64,000 bases of DNA from Paraclostridium dentum (GCF_012922555.1 NZ_WIPK01000005.1:1-64000); one strand, 5' to 3'. Shown: positions 36,313 through 46,360, counted from the stretch's first letter. Notes: a model not told the origin generated them from the sequence alone. Program-made: numbers and translations.

Positions 36313-36347
36313 AAAAAAAAGTACCTAATTAATTAGGTACTTTTTTT
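36313..36347 (-). terminator. Terminator overlapping the recN stop codon
   Basis: GTACCTAATTAATTAGGTAC is a perfect 20-base palindrome flanked by eight A and seven T. The recN TAA (36329-36331) is in the stem. On the minus strand the T-run follows the stem, so it terminates recN before spoIVB. Confidence 0.93.
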
Positions 36348-38014
36348 GCAAGTTCTATTATTTCACTAGCATGTTCCATTGTTTTTTCAGTTATATTACT
36401 TCCTGCTATAAGTCTTGCTATTTCATCTTTTCTTTGATTATCATCAAGTCTACTTATAACAGTAAATGTTCGTTCATTAGATGTCTTTTTCTCAATACAA
36501 TAGTGAGTGTCTGCATTTGCTGCAATTTGAGGTAAATGCGTTATACAAATTATTTGCTTTTTCTTAGCTATCAATGATAATTTTTCTCCAACAATCTGAG
36601 CTGCTATACCACTTATACCTGTATCTATTTCATCAAACACAAGAGTATCTATTTCATCTATATCCGCTAAAATCGTCTTAAACGCTAACATGAATCTAGA
36701 CATCTCTCCTCCTGATGCTACCTTATATATAGGCTTTATATCTTCACCTAGATTGAATGAAATCATAAATTCTATATCATCTTGTCCTTTTGCATTAAAT
36801 GTAGATTTACCAAATGAAACTTCAAAAACTACATTTTTCATGTTTAAGCTTTTAAGCTCATACAATAGTTTTTCTTGAAGGTTTCTTGCAACTTCTTTTC
36901 TTTTCTGAGTTAATTTTTCAGCTTTAATTACTAAAATGTCTTCGACTTTTTTAAGCTTTAATTTTAACTCTTCAACTTTTTCATCTCTATTTAATATTTC
37001 ATCTAATCTTTCATTTATTTTATCTTTATATGCTAAAATTTCTTCTATTGTATCTCCATATTTTCTTCTAAGAGTATTTATTTCATCTACTCTCTGCTCT
37101 ATTTGTTCTAATTCATAAGGTGAAAAATCAATGTTTTCTTTATAACTTCTAATATCTCTAGATATATCCTGAAGCTCATACATTATTCGCTCTATTGTAT
37201 CATTATAATCATTTAATTTTTCATCATATTGAGCTATGGCACCTAAATCACCTAGTGATTTAGATATAAGATCTACAGAATTTATACTTCCATCATATAA
37301 ATTTAAATATGCATTATTTAAGTTAGTAAAAATCTTTTCACCATTTCTATAGACGTCTCTTTGTTTTAATAAATCTTCATATTCATTTTCATTTAAGTTT
37401 GCTGATTCTATTTCATTTATTTGAAATTTTATCAAGTCTATTTCTCTTTGAATTTGCATATCGTCTTTATTTTCTGTTAGTACATTTAAAGCTTTTTTTA
37501 CTTCATTGTATTCAATATATGTCTTTTCATAATCACTTTTAGATTCATATAAGAGTTCTTCTCCAAATAAATCTAAAAAATCAATATGTGTATCTTTATC
37601 AAATAAAACTTGATTTTGATGTTGTCCATGTATATCAATTAAGTAGTTAGAAATTTCTTTTAAAAATGATACTTTTACATTTCTTCCATTTATTCTTGAT
37701 ATACTTTTTCCGTCATCAAATATTTCTTTGCTTATTATTATTTGATTATCCTCTTCTATATCTATTCCATTTTCTAGTAGCTTCTCTTTAAGCTTTTGAT
37801 TATTAACATCAAATAACGCTTCTACTAAACCTTTTTCTGTGCCTTTTCTTAAAAAGGACCTATCATATTTACCACCTAGACATAAACCTAAAGCTCCTAT
37901 TATTATAGATTTACCTGATCCAGTTTCTCCAGTTAATATGTTTAGATTTTTGTCTATATCTAGCCTTAGTTCCTCTATTAATGCACAGTTTTTCATATAT
38001 AATTCAAGGATCAA
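36329..38014 (-). CDS. recN: DNA repair protein RecN
   Basis: RecN is an SMC-like ATPase that acts early in double-strand break repair. The 561-residue protein has Walker A LTGETGSGKSII near the N-terminus, with a central coiled coil of about 180-370. The C-terminal head has VASGGEMSRFMLAFK and LVFDEIDTGISG. The QHQNQVLFD region after the first head is typical. The start is ATG with AGGGGG. It lies 18 bases after tlyA. No argR gene lies between tlyA and recN, unlike B. subtilis. Confidence 0.97.
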   Translation of the reverse strand: MILELYMKNCALIEELRLDIDKNLNILTGETGSGKSIIIGALGLCLGGKYDRSFLRKGTEKGLVEALFDVNNQKLKEKLLENGIDIEEDNQIIISKEIFDDGKSISRINGRNVKVSFLKEISNYLIDIHGQHQNQVLFDKDTHIDFLDLFGEELLYESKSDYEKTYIEYNEVKKALNVLTENKDDMQIQREIDLIKFQINEIESANLNENEYEDLLKQRDVYRNGEKIFTNLNNAYLNLYDGSINSVDLISKSLGDLGAIAQYDEKLNDYNDTIERIMYELQDISRDIRSYKENIDFSPYELEQIEQRVDEINTLRRKYGDTIEEILAYKDKINERLDEILNRDEKVEELKLKLKKVEDILVIKAEKLTQKRKEVARNLQEKLLYELKSLNMKNVVFEVSFGKSTFNAKGQDDIEFMISFNLGEDIKPIYKVASGGEMSRFMLAFKTILADIDEIDTLVFDEIDTGISGIAAQIVGEKLSLIAKKKQIICITHLPQIAANADTHYCIEKKTSNERTFTVISRLDDNQRKDEIARLIAGSNITEKTMEHASEIIELAKKVPN

Positions 38015-38032
38015 TTTAAATCCCCCTCTTTA

Positions 38033-38842
38033 TTACATTAAATTATGTGAATTGTCTACAACTTTATCTATAGTTATTTTAAACTCTTCTTTATTGTATT
38101 CATAACCTTCATTAGAGTTTTTTAAATGAATTAAATATTCAATATTTCCTTCAGGTCCTTTTATAGGAGAGTAATCTAATCCTAATATCGTAAACCCGAT
38201 TTCTGCTGCAAAATCTGCTACTTTTTCTATAACTTCTATATGTGTAGATTTTTCTCTTACTACACCTTTTTTACCAACTTTTTCTCTTCCAGCTTCAAAT
38301 TGAGGTTTTATTAATGCTACTACTTGTCCACTTGGATCTAATAATTCTTTTGCTTTTGGTAAAACTAATTTAAGTGATATAAAAGAAACATCTATAGATG
38401 CAAATTGTCCAAATTCTTTAGTATCTTCTATAGTTACATGTCTTATGTTTGTTCTCTCCATACATACAACTCTTTCATCTTGTCTAAGTTTCCAAGCAAG
38501 TTGTCCATATCCTACATCTATTGAAAATACTTTTTTTGCTCCATTTTGAAGCATACAATCTGTAAATCCACCTGTTGATGCTCCTATATCTAAACAAACT
38601 TTGTTCTCTAATGTTATATCAAAGTTTTTCATTGCCTTTTCAAGCTTTAGTCCACCTCTACTAACATATGGTATAGGATTCCCTTTTACTTCTATTTTAC
38701 TTTCCTCTTTAACCTCTGAGCCAGCCTTATCACATCTTTGATTGTCTACAAATACTAGTCCAGCCATTATAGCTTTTTTAGCTCTTTCTCTACTGTCAAA
38801 ATATCCTTGTTCTACAAGTAATACGTCTATTCTTTTTTTCAT
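38033..38842 (-). CDS. tlyA: TlyA family rRNA 2'-O-methyltransferase
   Basis: TlyA proteins methylate ribose in 16S and 23S rRNA in some bacteria; others act as hemolysins by name only. The 269-residue protein has an N-terminal S4 RNA-binding domain (KKRIDVLLVEQGYFDSRERAKKAI). An FtsJ-type methyltransferase domain follows, with SAM motif CLDIGASTGGFTDCML and IDVGYGQLAWKL. The start is ATG with AAAGGTAA. It is 13 bases from dxs. The rRNA target is inferred from the family. Confidence 0.93.
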   Translation of the reverse strand: MKKRIDVLLVEQGYFDSRERAKKAIMAGLVFVDNQRCDKAGSEVKEESKIEVKGNPIPYVSRGGLKLEKAMKNFDITLENKVCLDIGASTGGFTDCMLQNGAKKVFSIDVGYGQLAWKLRQDERVVCMERTNIRHVTIEDTKEFGQFASIDVSFISLKLVLPKAKELLDPSGQVVALIKPQFEAGREKVGKKGVVREKSTHIEVIEKVADFAAEIGFTILGLDYSPIKGPEGNIEYLIHLKNSNEGYEYNKEEFKITIDKVVDNSHNLM

Positions 38843-38855
38843 ATAAATTACCTTT

Positions 38856-40718
38856 CTATCTTAATAAACTCTCAATTTGTTGAGCTATACCTGAAGGTGA
38901 GATTCCACATTGTTCATATAGTACGTTAACATCCCCGTGAGGAATAAATTCATCTTTAATTCCAATATTAATAATCTCATTATCAAGTTTATTGTCTATA
39001 ATAAATTTATTTATTCTACTGCCAAATCCACCTGTAAGTACATTGTCTTCTACAGTAACAATATATTTATGATTTTTAGCTAAATCCATTATCAATTTTT
39101 CATCTATAGGCTTTAAAAATCTTGCACTAACTAAAGTTGGATTAATACCTGATTTATTTAATATGTCTAATGCTTCAATTGATTGTTTAACCATATTTCC
39201 TATTGCTAATATAGCAATGTCTTTACCTTCGCTTAATAGTTCATATGTACCAACTTTTATAGGCTTATACTCACCCTTATCCACAAAGTAACTACTTCCT
39301 CTTGGATATCTAATAGCCATAGGTCCTTCTATTTCTAAAGATAAATCCATCATTAGCTCTAGTTCCTTTGTATCTTTAGGAGCCATCACAGTCATGTTAG
39401 GTATATTATTTAAATAGCTTAAATCAAATATTCCATGGTGTGTTTCTCCATCATTACCTACAAGTCCCGCTCTATCTATAAGTAAAGTTACATTCTTACT
39501 TGTTATAGCAATATCATGTATTATTTGATCATATGCTCTTTGTAAGAAAGATGAGTATACTGCAAAATATGGTTTCATTCCAGCTTTTGCTAGTCCTGAA
39601 CTAAATGTAACTGCATGCTGTTCTGCAATACCAACGTCATAATATCTGTTTGGATATATTTCAGAAAACTTATTTAAGCCTGTTCCTGATGGCATAGCAG
39701 CTGTTATAGCAACAACATTTTCATCCTTAGTTGCAAGGTCTATTAACTTTTCTCCTACTACTGAAGATATACTCTTTGATGAAGATGGCTTTAATCCAGT
39801 TTTTATATTAAATTTAGAAACTCCATGGTATTTATGTGGCTCATCTTCTGCAAACTTGTAGCCTTTACCTTTTTTTGTTATCACATGAAGTAATATTGGT
39901 CCATTTTGTTGTTTTGCTTTTTCTAATGTTTTTACTATTTCATCTATATCATGTCCATCTATAGGCCCTAAGTATGTTATTCCTAAAGAATCAAAAAAAG
40001 CACATTCTTGTAATGTAAAGTTTCCTTTTATGCTATCTTTTACTTTGCTTGCCGTTTTAGATAGTATATTGCCTCCAGGAGTAACATTTAATATTTTTTC
40101 AACTTCATCTTTAACCTTATTGACAGTTGAATTTTTTATAATAGCTGATAAATGTTTAGACATTCCTCCAACATTTTCATCTATAGACATTTCATTATCA
40201 TTTAATATTACTATCATATTCGTATTTATATATCCTATATGGTTAAGAGCCTCTAAAGCCATTCCTCCTGTTATTGATCCATCTCCAATTATAGAAACTA
40301 CAGAAAAATCTTCGCCTTTTATATCTCTAGCACATGCAATTCCACTTCCTACAGATATAGATGTACTACTATGCCCTGTATCAAATATATCATGTTCACT
40401 TTCGCATTCTTTCGGAAATCCACTTAATCCATTAAATTGTCTTAATGTATCAAACTGATCTTTTCTTCCTGTAAGTATCTTGTGAACATAAGCCTGGTGT
40501 CCTACATCCCATATAAATTTATCTTTTGGACTATCAAATACCTTATGTAGTGCTAAAGTAAGCTCTACAACACCTAAATTAGATGCTAAATGTCCACCTG
40601 TCTTAGAAACTGATCTCACTAAAAATTTTCTTATGTCTTTAGCTAGTAAATCTAGCTCTTTAGTGCTCATTTTTTTTATATCTTTAGGAGAATTTACATT
40701 ATTTAAATAATTATACAT
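38856..40718 (-). CDS. dxs: 1-deoxy-D-xylulose-5-phosphate synthase
   Basis: Dxs condenses pyruvate and glyceraldehyde-3-phosphate, the first step of the MEP isoprenoid pathway. The 620-residue thiamine-diphosphate enzyme has [13 protein letters not shown], the TPP motif [26 protein letters not shown], and the pyrimidine-domain [14 protein letters not shown]. The C-terminal transketolase domain is complete. The start is ATG with AAGGTGAG. It is one gene from ispA, so two isoprenoid steps share this operon. Confidence 0.98.
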   Translation of the reverse strand: MYNYLNNVNSPKDIKKMSTKELDLLAKDIRKFLVRSVSKTGGHLASNLGVVELTLALHKVFDSPKDKFIWDVGHQAYVHKILTGRKDQFDTLRQFNGLSGFPKECESEHDIFDTGHSSTSISVGSGIACARDIKGEDFSVVSIIGDGSITGGMALEALNHIGYINTNMIVILNDNEMSIDENVGGMSKHLSAIIKNSTVNKVKDEVEKILNVTPGGNILSKTASKVKDSIKGNFTLQECAFFDSLGITYLGPIDGHDIDEIVKTLEKAKQQNGPILLHVITKKGKGYKFAEDEPHKYHGVSKFNIKTGLKPSSSKSISSVVGEKLIDLATKDENVVAITAAMPSGTGLNKFSEIYPNRYYDVGIAEQHAVTFSSGLAKAGMKPYFAVYSSFLQRAYDQIIHDIAITSKNVTLLIDRAGLVGNDGETHHGIFDLSYLNNIPNMTVMAPKDTKELELMMDLSLEIEGPMAIRYPRGSSYFVDKGEYKPIKVGTYELLSEGKDIAILAIGNMVKQSIEALDILNKSGINPTLVSARFLKPIDEKLIMDLAKNHKYIVTVEDNVLTGGFGSRINKFIIDNKLDNEIINIGIKDEFIPHGDVNVLYEQCGISPSGIAQQIESLLR

Positions 40719-40761
40719 AACTTTCTCACCTTTTATCTAAGTAGTTTTTAGCATTAATACT

Positions 40762-41199
40762 TTAACTAAATACCAATGCTGTAATAATTCCTAAAATAGC
40801 GCCAAAAAAAACTTCTACTGGCGTATGTCCTACTAATTCCTTTAATTTTTTTTGTTCAATATGCTTTTTATGCTGTAAATCATCTACAATTTGATTTAAT
40901 ATTACTGCTTGCTTTCCAACTGCACGTCTTACTCCAGATGCATCATACATTATTATCATAGAAAACACTGCAACTACTGCGAATTCTGTTGAATTAAACC
41001 CATACTCCATTCCTACTAATGTAGATAAGGATGTAACAAAAGAACTATGAGAACTTGGCATACCCCCAGAAGTAAATATCCTAGATATTTGAATCTTTTT
41101 TTGATCTCCTGTAAAAATCTTAAAAAGTTGTGCCAAGAAACAAGCAAACATACTTATAAGCAACACTTTGTTGCTAAAAATTTCTGAAATAAAGCTCAT
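40762..41199 (-). CDS. Divergent PAP2 family membrane protein
   Basis: The 145-residue protein has about four membrane helices and the divergent PAP2 signature GGMPSSHSSFVTSLSTLVG, with the SSHS core. True PAP2 phosphatases use such a His; this branch (DUF212, B. subtilis YuiD) has no proven substrate. It lies between ispA and dxs, so a polyprenyl or isoprenyl phosphate substrate is an attractive guess, but only a guess. The start is ATG with AAGGAGGAACG just before it. Confidence 0.88.
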   Translation of the reverse strand: MSFISEIFSNKVLLISMFACFLAQLFKIFTGDQKKIQISRIFTSGGMPSSHSSFVTSLSTLVGMEYGFNSTEFAVVAVFSMIIMYDASGVRRAVGKQAVILNQIVDDLQHKKHIEQKKLKELVGHTPVEVFFGAILGIITALVFS

Positions 41200-41208
41200 C
41201 GTTCCTCC

Positions 41209-42096
41209 TTAATACTCTCTATCTACTATATAATCAGCTAAGTTGTTTAAAAACTCACTATCTTTATTTATATAATCAATACTCATTTTAGCTTCTGCTA
41301 TTAATTTATTAGCAGTTTCTTTTGACTTTTCAAGTCCTATAAGTGATGGATAAGTAGATTTTTCATTATCTATATCGCTTCCTACTTTTTTACCAAGCTT
41401 AGCCTCATCTCCAACAATATCTAATATATCATCAACTATTTGGAATGATAATCCTATGTTTTTTGCATATTTAGTTACATTCTCTAACTCTTCTTCACTT
41501 GCTCCACCAATTATAGCTCCTGCTCTCATACATCCAATGATTATTGCTGCTGTTTTATTCATATGTATAAAGTCAAGTTTTTCCATATCTATTGATTTAC
41601 CTTCACTTTCAATATCAACAACTTGTCCACCAATCATACCATATATCCCAGAAGCTTTAGCGATTTCATTTATAGCTTTTAAATATTTTTCTGGCTCACC
41701 TTTACTTAAAGACTCTCTAAGCATTATTTCATAAGCATAATTTAAAAGTCCATCTCCAGCTAAAATAGCCATAGCTTCTCCATACACTTTATGATTAGTT
41801 TTTCTTCCTCTTCTAAGATCATCATTGTCAAGAGCTGGAAGATCATCATGTATCAAAGAATATGTATGTATCATTTCTATAGCTACAGCAAATGGATATG
41901 CATCTTTTTCATTTCCCCCAACTAGTTTACAAGCTTCTAATGTAAGTATTGGTCTTAGTCTTTTTCCTCCAGCTTTTAAACTATAATTCATTGAGTCAAA
42001 TATATTATTTTGGTATCCTTCAACTTTAGGCATATACTCATTTAATAAATCTTCTATATTTACAACTCTATTTTTTAATTCTTCTTTAAAATTCAT
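41209..42096 (-). CDS. ispA: Polyprenyl synthetase, probable farnesyl diphosphate synthase
   Basis: The enzyme joins isopentenyl diphosphate units to allylic diphosphates. The 295-residue protein has both Asp-rich motifs, DDLPALDNDDLRRGR and IVDDILDIVGD. GGKRLRPILTLEACKLVGG and KTAAIIIGCMRAGAI are also present. Length and the bulky residues before the first motif fit a C15 product, but this was not tested. The start is ATG with GGAGG. It follows xseB by 2 bases. Confidence 0.95.
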   Translation of the reverse strand: MNFKEELKNRVVNIEDLLNEYMPKVEGYQNNIFDSMNYSLKAGGKRLRPILTLEACKLVGGNEKDAYPFAVAIEMIHTYSLIHDDLPALDNDDLRRGRKTNHKVYGEAMAILAGDGLLNYAYEIMLRESLSKGEPEKYLKAINEIAKASGIYGMIGGQVVDIESEGKSIDMEKLDFIHMNKTAAIIIGCMRAGAIIGGASEEELENVTKYAKNIGLSFQIVDDILDIVGDEAKLGKKVGSDIDNEKSTYPSLIGLEKSKETANKLIAEAKMSIDYINKDSEFLNNLADYIVDREY

Positions 42097-42098
42097 AA

Positions 42099-42314
42099 CT
42101 ACTCCTCCTCTATACTAAAGGGTACCTCTTTCCCATCTTTGCTAAACTTATCTATTTTTAAATTTGCTTCATCTAATAATTTATTACAATGACTATAAAG
42201 TCTTATTCCCTCTTCATATAAATTAAGAGAGTCATCTAAACTTGTAGTTCCAGACTCCAATTTATTTAAAATTTCTTCCAGTCTTTGATAAGCTTCTTCA
42301 TAAGATAAATTCAT
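42099..42314 (-). CDS. xseB: Exodeoxyribonuclease VII small subunit
   Basis: XseB binds XseA to form ExoVII, which degrades single-stranded DNA. The 71-residue helical protein begins [21 protein letters not shown] and has [18 protein letters not shown], both standard for the family. It overlaps neither neighbour; xseA ends 12 bases before its start and ispA begins 2 bases after its stop. The start is ATG with AGAGGT. The family order xseA-xseB-ispA is kept. Confidence 0.95.
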   Translation of the reverse strand: MNLSYEEAYQRLEEILNKLESGTTSLDDSLNLYEEGIRLYSHCNKLLDEANLKIDKFSKDGKEVPFSIEEE

Positions 42315-42326
42315 TTTTATACCTCT

Positions 42327-43523
42327 TTAATCTTTAATTTTTTCAATTATACAATCAGCTGTACCATCTTTAAATTTAATTGCTATACTATCCTTTTCTT
42401 TCAGGATATTTATTGTATTTATAGTAGTTTTATCCTTTTGTACTATACTGTACCCTCTATCTAATGTAGCAAGTGGACTTAAGCTATGCAAAAGAGATCC
42501 ACTACTATCTAAACTTCCTTTTTTAAGTTTTACTACATCATTAATCTCATTAGTTATTTTATCATATATTATATCTATTTGTATAATTTTATCTCTTATT
42601 ATATAAGACTTAACAATAGTATTTAGTCTATCATAAACATTATTTAATTTATTTTTATCTAGCTTAGATTGATTTATAAGAGCCTTATCTAATCTGTCTT
42701 TAGAGTTTTTTAACTTGTATAATAGATCTTCTAATTTTGGGGTTGCTATTTCTGCAGCTGCAGATGGTGTCGGTGCCCTCATATCAGCCACAAAATCAGC
42801 TATTGTAAAGTCTGTCTCATGTCCTACAGCTGAAATTATAGGTATGTTCGAACTAAATATCTCTCTTGCAACGCTCTCTTCATTAAAAGACCATAATTCC
42901 TCTATGGATCCCCCACCTCTTCCAAGTATTATTGTATCTACATTATTGGCATTATTAAAAAATTTAATTCCTTCACATATCTGTTCAGAAGAGTTTTTTC
43001 CTTGAACTGAAACAGAATAAAGCTTTATATTTACTTTTGGATATCTACGCTTTACAACATTAATTATATCTTTTATAACTGCTCCTGTCTCAGATGTTAT
43101 TATACCTATATTTTTAGGCATTTTAGGTATAGGCTTTTTATGTATATAGTCAAACAAGCCTTCTTTTCCTAGCTTTTCTTTTAATTTTAGAAATTCTATA
43201 TACAAATTTCCCAGTCCATCTAATTCCACGTTTTCTATATACAATTGATATGATCCATCTCTTTCGTACACAGATATATATCCTGTTGCTATAACCTTCA
43301 TTCCATCCTCTAAATTTAGTGAACTATCATAATTATTTTTGAAAATTACACAGTTTATTTTAGATGATTTATCTTTCAGAGTCAGATATACATTTTTGCT
43401 GCTATGAACTTTAAAGTTTGAAATTTCACCTTTTACTTTTAAGTTATATAAAACCGCATCATTAGTTAAGATTCTTTTTACGTATGAATTAACTTCACTT
43501 ACATCTAAAGCTCTTAATTTCAT
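42327..43523 (-). CDS. xseA: Exodeoxyribonuclease VII large subunit
   Basis: The 398-residue catalytic subunit has an N-terminal OB-fold (about 1-100), then the nuclease domain with IGIITSETGAVIKDI. GRGGGSIEELWSFNEE and SAVGHETDFTIADFVADMRAPTPSAAAE follow, which are the conserved active region. A long helical C-terminal part binds XseB. The start is ATG with AGGAGA. The next gene, xseB, is 12 bases away. Confidence 0.97.
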   Translation of the reverse strand: MKLRALDVSEVNSYVKRILTNDAVLYNLKVKGEISNFKVHSSKNVYLTLKDKSSKINCVIFKNNYDSSLNLEDGMKVIATGYISVYERDGSYQLYIENVELDGLGNLYIEFLKLKEKLGKEGLFDYIHKKPIPKMPKNIGIITSETGAVIKDIINVVKRRYPKVNIKLYSVSVQGKNSSEQICEGIKFFNNANNVDTIILGRGGGSIEELWSFNEESVAREIFSSNIPIISAVGHETDFTIADFVADMRAPTPSAAAEIATPKLEDLLYKLKNSKDRLDKALINQSKLDKNKLNNVYDRLNTIVKSYIIRDKIIQIDIIYDKITNEINDVVKLKKGSLDSSGSLLHSLSPLATLDRGYSIVQKDKTTINTINILKEKDSIAIKFKDGTADCIIEKIKD

Positions 43524-43525
43524 AG

Positions 43526-44491
43526 CTATTCTCCTATAAATTTATTTAATCCTATAAGTGCACAACCTAATGCATTATCTGTGCTATATTCAGGTTTTGC
43601 AAAAAAGCTTATTACTTTATCTTTATATAGTTTTTGACTTAACTCCTTTTTTATATATTTGCTTGATGCAACCCCTCCAGCAAATACAACTTCGCTTATA
43701 TCATACTCTTTACATAAAAATCTAAGCGCTTTATATAAACTTCTCACTATTGAGTCCATTAGTGCTTTAGATATGTATTTTTCATCAAAATCATTTTTCA
43801 GCTTAGTGATTTGATTTTCTATCCCAGATAGGTTCATATACCCATCTTTTACAGATGTCTTTATTCCTACATCTATATTTTGATTACATTCTAAAGCATT
43901 TTTATCTATATATTTTCCACATGGAAACTCATCCCCTAATTGAACGCCTAATCTATCTATTAATTGTCCAAAACTTATATCTTTACTTCCACCTATTATT
44001 CTAATATTTGATACATCATTATGTTTTTCAACTAATAATATTTCTGTTGTTCCTCCCGACATATGAACAGAAATAAATTTATTACTTCTTAATTTTTTTT
44101 CATATAAGCTAGCTTCAATATGATTTTCTTGATGAGTTGTTGAATATAAATTAATATTATTCATACTACTAAATAATTTTGCAAAATTATATCCTACTGT
44201 AAATGCAGGCATATACGAATCATTTATCGGCCTTGGTTTTTCAGATGCACATATTGCACATATATTATATCCGTTCATTATATTTTTTAATTCTTCACTT
44301 ATTTCCCCTAAATTATTTACGTGTTGAAACACCATTTCGCTTTGTCTTAGCCCTTTTGAATCTTTCTTTACTTTTAACATAATTTTTTTATTAAATACTA
44401 TACTTTTTTCTAAAGATATAGCTGCTATAGAAGTTGTATAGCAGCTAGTATCTAATCCTATTATTATATTTTTATTTTTCTCCGATTTCAC
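43526..44491 (-). CDS. TsaD/Kae1-like protein (O-sialoglycoprotein endopeptidase family paralogue)
   Basis: The 321-residue protein has the ASKHA ATPase fold of TsaD. It begins [15 protein letters not shown], has the metal-binding pair in [10 protein letters not shown] (His-x3-His), [15 protein letters not shown], and a C-terminal [13 protein letters not shown]. True TsaD makes threonylcarbamoyladenosine in tRNA with TsaB and TsaE. The sequence differs from TsaD at several family positions, so this is likely a paralogue of unknown role. The start is GTG at 44491 with AGGAAG upstream, overlapping the nusB end by 20 bases. It lies between nusB and xseA. Confidence 0.82.
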   Translation of the reverse strand: MKSEKNKNIIIGLDTSCYTTSIAAISLEKSIVFNKKIMLKVKKDSKGLRQSEMVFQHVNNLGEISEELKNIMNGYNICAICASEKPRPINDSYMPAFTVGYNFAKLFSSMNNINLYSTTHQENHIEASLYEKKLRSNKFISVHMSGGTTEILLVEKHNDVSNIRIIGGSKDISFGQLIDRLGVQLGDEFPCGKYIDKNALECNQNIDVGIKTSVKDGYMNLSGIENQITKLKNDFDEKYISKALMDSIVRSLYKALRFLCKEYDISEVVFAGGVASSKYIKKELSQKLYKDKVISFFAKPEYSTDNALGCALIGLNKFIGE

Positions 44492-44978
44492 TTACAACAC
44501 TTCCTAATATTCCATTTATAAACTTAGGAGATTTGTCATCACAGTAAAGTTTAGCTAATTCTATAGCTTCATTTATAGAAACTTTAGTAGGCATTTCTGA
44601 CATGTATAGTATTTCACAAATAGCAAGTCTAAGTATTGCTAAGTCTACTTTAGCCATTCTATTTATAGTCCAGTTTTTAGCATATTTATTTATTAAAGAA
44701 TCTATGCTTTCTTTATTTGCGTTAAAGCTTTCAACTAGTTCTTTGCTATATTTTAAATCAATAAATTGGCTTAACTCTGTTTCTTCTAATTCAACGTCCG
44801 CTTCATCTGAAAATTGTAATTTTAATTCCTCATATCTATTCTTTATGTATTCAAAGTTATCGTTTAAGAAGTTTTCTAATTTATCATTTAAATCAGTTAA
44901 ATCCTCTTTATTCATGTCTATTTGGTATATAAACTTCATCATATACTCTCTCGTCGTTATCATTTTAGCTTTTCTCAT
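44472..44978 (-). CDS. nusB: Transcription antitermination factor NusB
   Basis: NusB binds boxA RNA with NusE during rRNA antitermination. The 168-residue helical protein begins [21 protein letters not shown], and ends with the family region [18 protein letters not shown] and [25 protein letters not shown]. It is longer in its middle than many NusB proteins. The start is ATG with AAAGGAGG 9 bases upstream. It begins the nusB-TsaD-like-xseA-xseB-ispA run. Confidence 0.95.
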   Translation of the reverse strand: MRKAKMITTREYMMKFIYQIDMNKEDLTDLNDKLENFLNDNFEYIKNRYEELKLQFSDEADVELEETELSQFIDLKYSKELVESFNANKESIDSLINKYAKNWTINRMAKVDLAILRLAICEILYMSEMPTKVSINEAIELAKLYCDDKSPKFINGILGSVVSEIGEK

Positions 44979-45019
44979 TTGCTTATTCCTCCTTTGAATT
45001 TAGTATATACATATTTAAT

Positions 45020-45084
45020 CGTAAAAAATTCGCTCCGCTCATGTCTCCACCGACTTCGTCCGTTGCTCAAAAACTTTTTTTACG
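45020..45084. other. GC-rich block in the nusB leader flanked by inverted CGTAAAAAA
   Basis: The core 45029-45068 is 60% G+C (24 of 40 bases) in a genome near 30%. It is bounded by CGTAAAAAA and TTTTTTTACG. It lies 50-100 bases upstream of nusB, so it would be transcribed as leader RNA. No convincing reading frame or known riboswitch pattern was recognised. It may be a structured RNA or a mobile repeat unit. Confidence 0.5.
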
Positions 45085-45169
45085 TTCAATACGAAATAAT
45101 TGATATGACTATATTTTATAGTTTATCCACATTTTTTTGTTTAATGTAATTTCTTTAAGCGTAAAAAAA
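45071..45169. repeat. Intergenic element B, related to 5791-5888
   Basis: It starts with TTTTTTTACG and ends GCGTAAAAAA. It shares TTATCCA, TTTTTT and AATGTAATTT with element A at matching positions. Like element A, it sits between a gene start and the preceding gene's terminator. The left end is shared with the GC-rich block at 45020-45084. It contains one TTATCCACA, which equals a DnaA box, but no cluster. Confidence 0.5.
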
Positions 45170-45188
45170 CCCTCTGATTTTCAGAGGG
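45163..45188 (-). terminator. Terminator after the Asp23-family gene
   Basis: CCCTCTGA (45170-45177) pairs with TCAGAGGG (45181-45188) around a 3-base loop. On the minus strand it is followed by a seven-T run. It lies 23 bases past the stop of the gene at 45212. Confidence 0.95.
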
Positions 45189-45211
45189 AAATATTAATTT
45201 ATCGTAGATGA

Positions 45212-45562
45212 TTACTTTGCTTCTGCCTTCTCAACTTTTTCCTTTTTAAAGTTGATTCCTTGAACATGTATATTAACTTGAGAAACTTTTAATCCAGTCA
45301 TTGTTTCAACTGTATTTTTTACATTTTCCTGTACTTTAAAAGCTATATCAGGTATAGATATTCCATAATCAATTATTATCATAACATCTAAGATAACTTC
45401 GTCTTCCTCTATTTGTATCTTAACACCATTATTCTTTAGTAATTTATCTGTGAATGTCGATGTAGTTCCTACTCCTTCTACTTCAATAGCTGCTAATCCT
45501 GCTATAGTAGCGATGACATCATTTGATATCTTAACTTGTCCAAAGTTATTATTTTCCATCAT
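45212..45562 (-). CDS. Asp23/Gls24 family envelope stress protein
   Basis: The 116-residue protein has the Asp23 pattern: FGQVKISNDVIATIAGLAAIEVEGV, then IIDYGISIPDIAFKVQENVKNTVETMTG, then VNIHVQGINF. It resembles B. subtilis YqhY, which is linked to fatty-acid and envelope control; that role is not shown here. Two ATG codons stand in tandem at the start. It lies between spoIIIAH and nusB, with terminators on both sides, so it is probably its own transcript. Confidence 0.92.
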   Translation of the reverse strand: MMENNNFGQVKISNDVIATIAGLAAIEVEGVGTTSTFTDKLLKNNGVKIQIEEDEVILDVMIIIDYGISIPDIAFKVQENVKNTVETMTGLKVSQVNIHVQGINFKKEKVEKAEAK

Positions 45563-45681
45563 ATATCACATCCCTATATAAACTATTTTATTATATAATA
45601 ATACCAAATAGAGCTTTAATTTGCAATAAAAAGTTCGATTTGCTTAATCTAGTATTTATGTAATCGACTTATTATTGTACG

Positions 45682-45707
45682 TAAAAAAGCCCCAGTATAA
45701 CTGAGGC
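45682..45707 (-). terminator. Terminator after spoIIIAH
   Basis: GCCCCAG (45689-45695) pairs with CTGAGGC (45701-45707), with one G-T pair. On the minus strand it is followed by TTTTTT. It ends the spoIIIA operon. Confidence 0.9.
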
Positions 45708-45715
45708 ATTTATAC

Positions 45716-46360
45716 TTATTTAGAATTACTGCTCATAAGTTTTATATTATCATAGTTAACTTTTGACTCATTTGCAACTAAATCGAATATTTTAGCTGCA
45801 TCTTTTTGTTGTAATTCTTTGTTTACTACTACATTAACAGTTTCTTCACTTATGTACACTAATGAATCTTCAAATCCTTTTGCGCCTAATAAATCTTCTA
45901 TTTTAATTTCTAATTCTTGATCTTTTACAAGTTGTAATTTCATATTAGATGCTTGCTTTCTAGTTTCTTCTGATGTAGATGGATTATTTATTATTTCATT
46001 TAAATCTTCTGTTAGCTCATTTCTTTGTTTCTCTCTATTCATTTTCATATCTACTGCATATGATGCTTTTTTCATATTTTTATCAGAAGTCATTTTCTTT
46101 TCTATTTCTTTACTAGTTTCTTTAGCTTTTTCATTAACTACAGTATCTTTGCTATCTACAACTTTAATATCTTTTTTAGAGTCCTTTTTATCATTATTTT
46201 TTGATAGTTGCGCATCTTCATACATTTCCATTTCTTTAGATGCTTCTAATACAGATTTTTTGCTTAAATTATAATTTACTGTCCCAACCACCACTAACAT
46301 AAGTGTTAATGACATTACGACAAACCCTCTACTTTTAAACATACTTTTGTTAAATTTCAT
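45716..46360 (-). CDS. spoIIIAH: Stage III sporulation protein AH
   Basis: SpoIIIAH on the mother-cell side joins SpoIIQ from the forespore to form the feeding-tube channel. The 214-residue protein has one membrane helix (about 12-29). A charged Lys/Asp/Glu-rich linker follows, then a C-terminal YscJ/FliF-like domain (about 110-210) with QLVKDQELEIKIEDLLGAKG. The start is ATG with GGGGGAG. It is the last gene of the eight-gene operon. The spacer before it (78 bases) is the longest in the operon. Confidence 0.93.
   Translation of the reverse strand: MKFNKSMFKSRGFVVMSLTLMLVVVGTVNYNLSKKSVLEASKEMEMYEDAQLSKNNDKKDSKKDIKVVDSKDTVVNEKAKETSKEIEKKMTSDKNMKKASYAVDMKMNREKQRNELTEDLNEIINNPSTSEETRKQASNMKLQLVKDQELEIKIEDLLGAKGFEDSLVYISEETVNVVVNKELQQKDAAKIFDLVANESKVNYDNIKLMSSNSK

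Noticed and set aside
45123-45131. TTATCCACA, equal to a DnaA box, as a replication origin
   Set aside because: It is single, with no box cluster and no dnaA or dnaN nearby; it is part of the repeat element.
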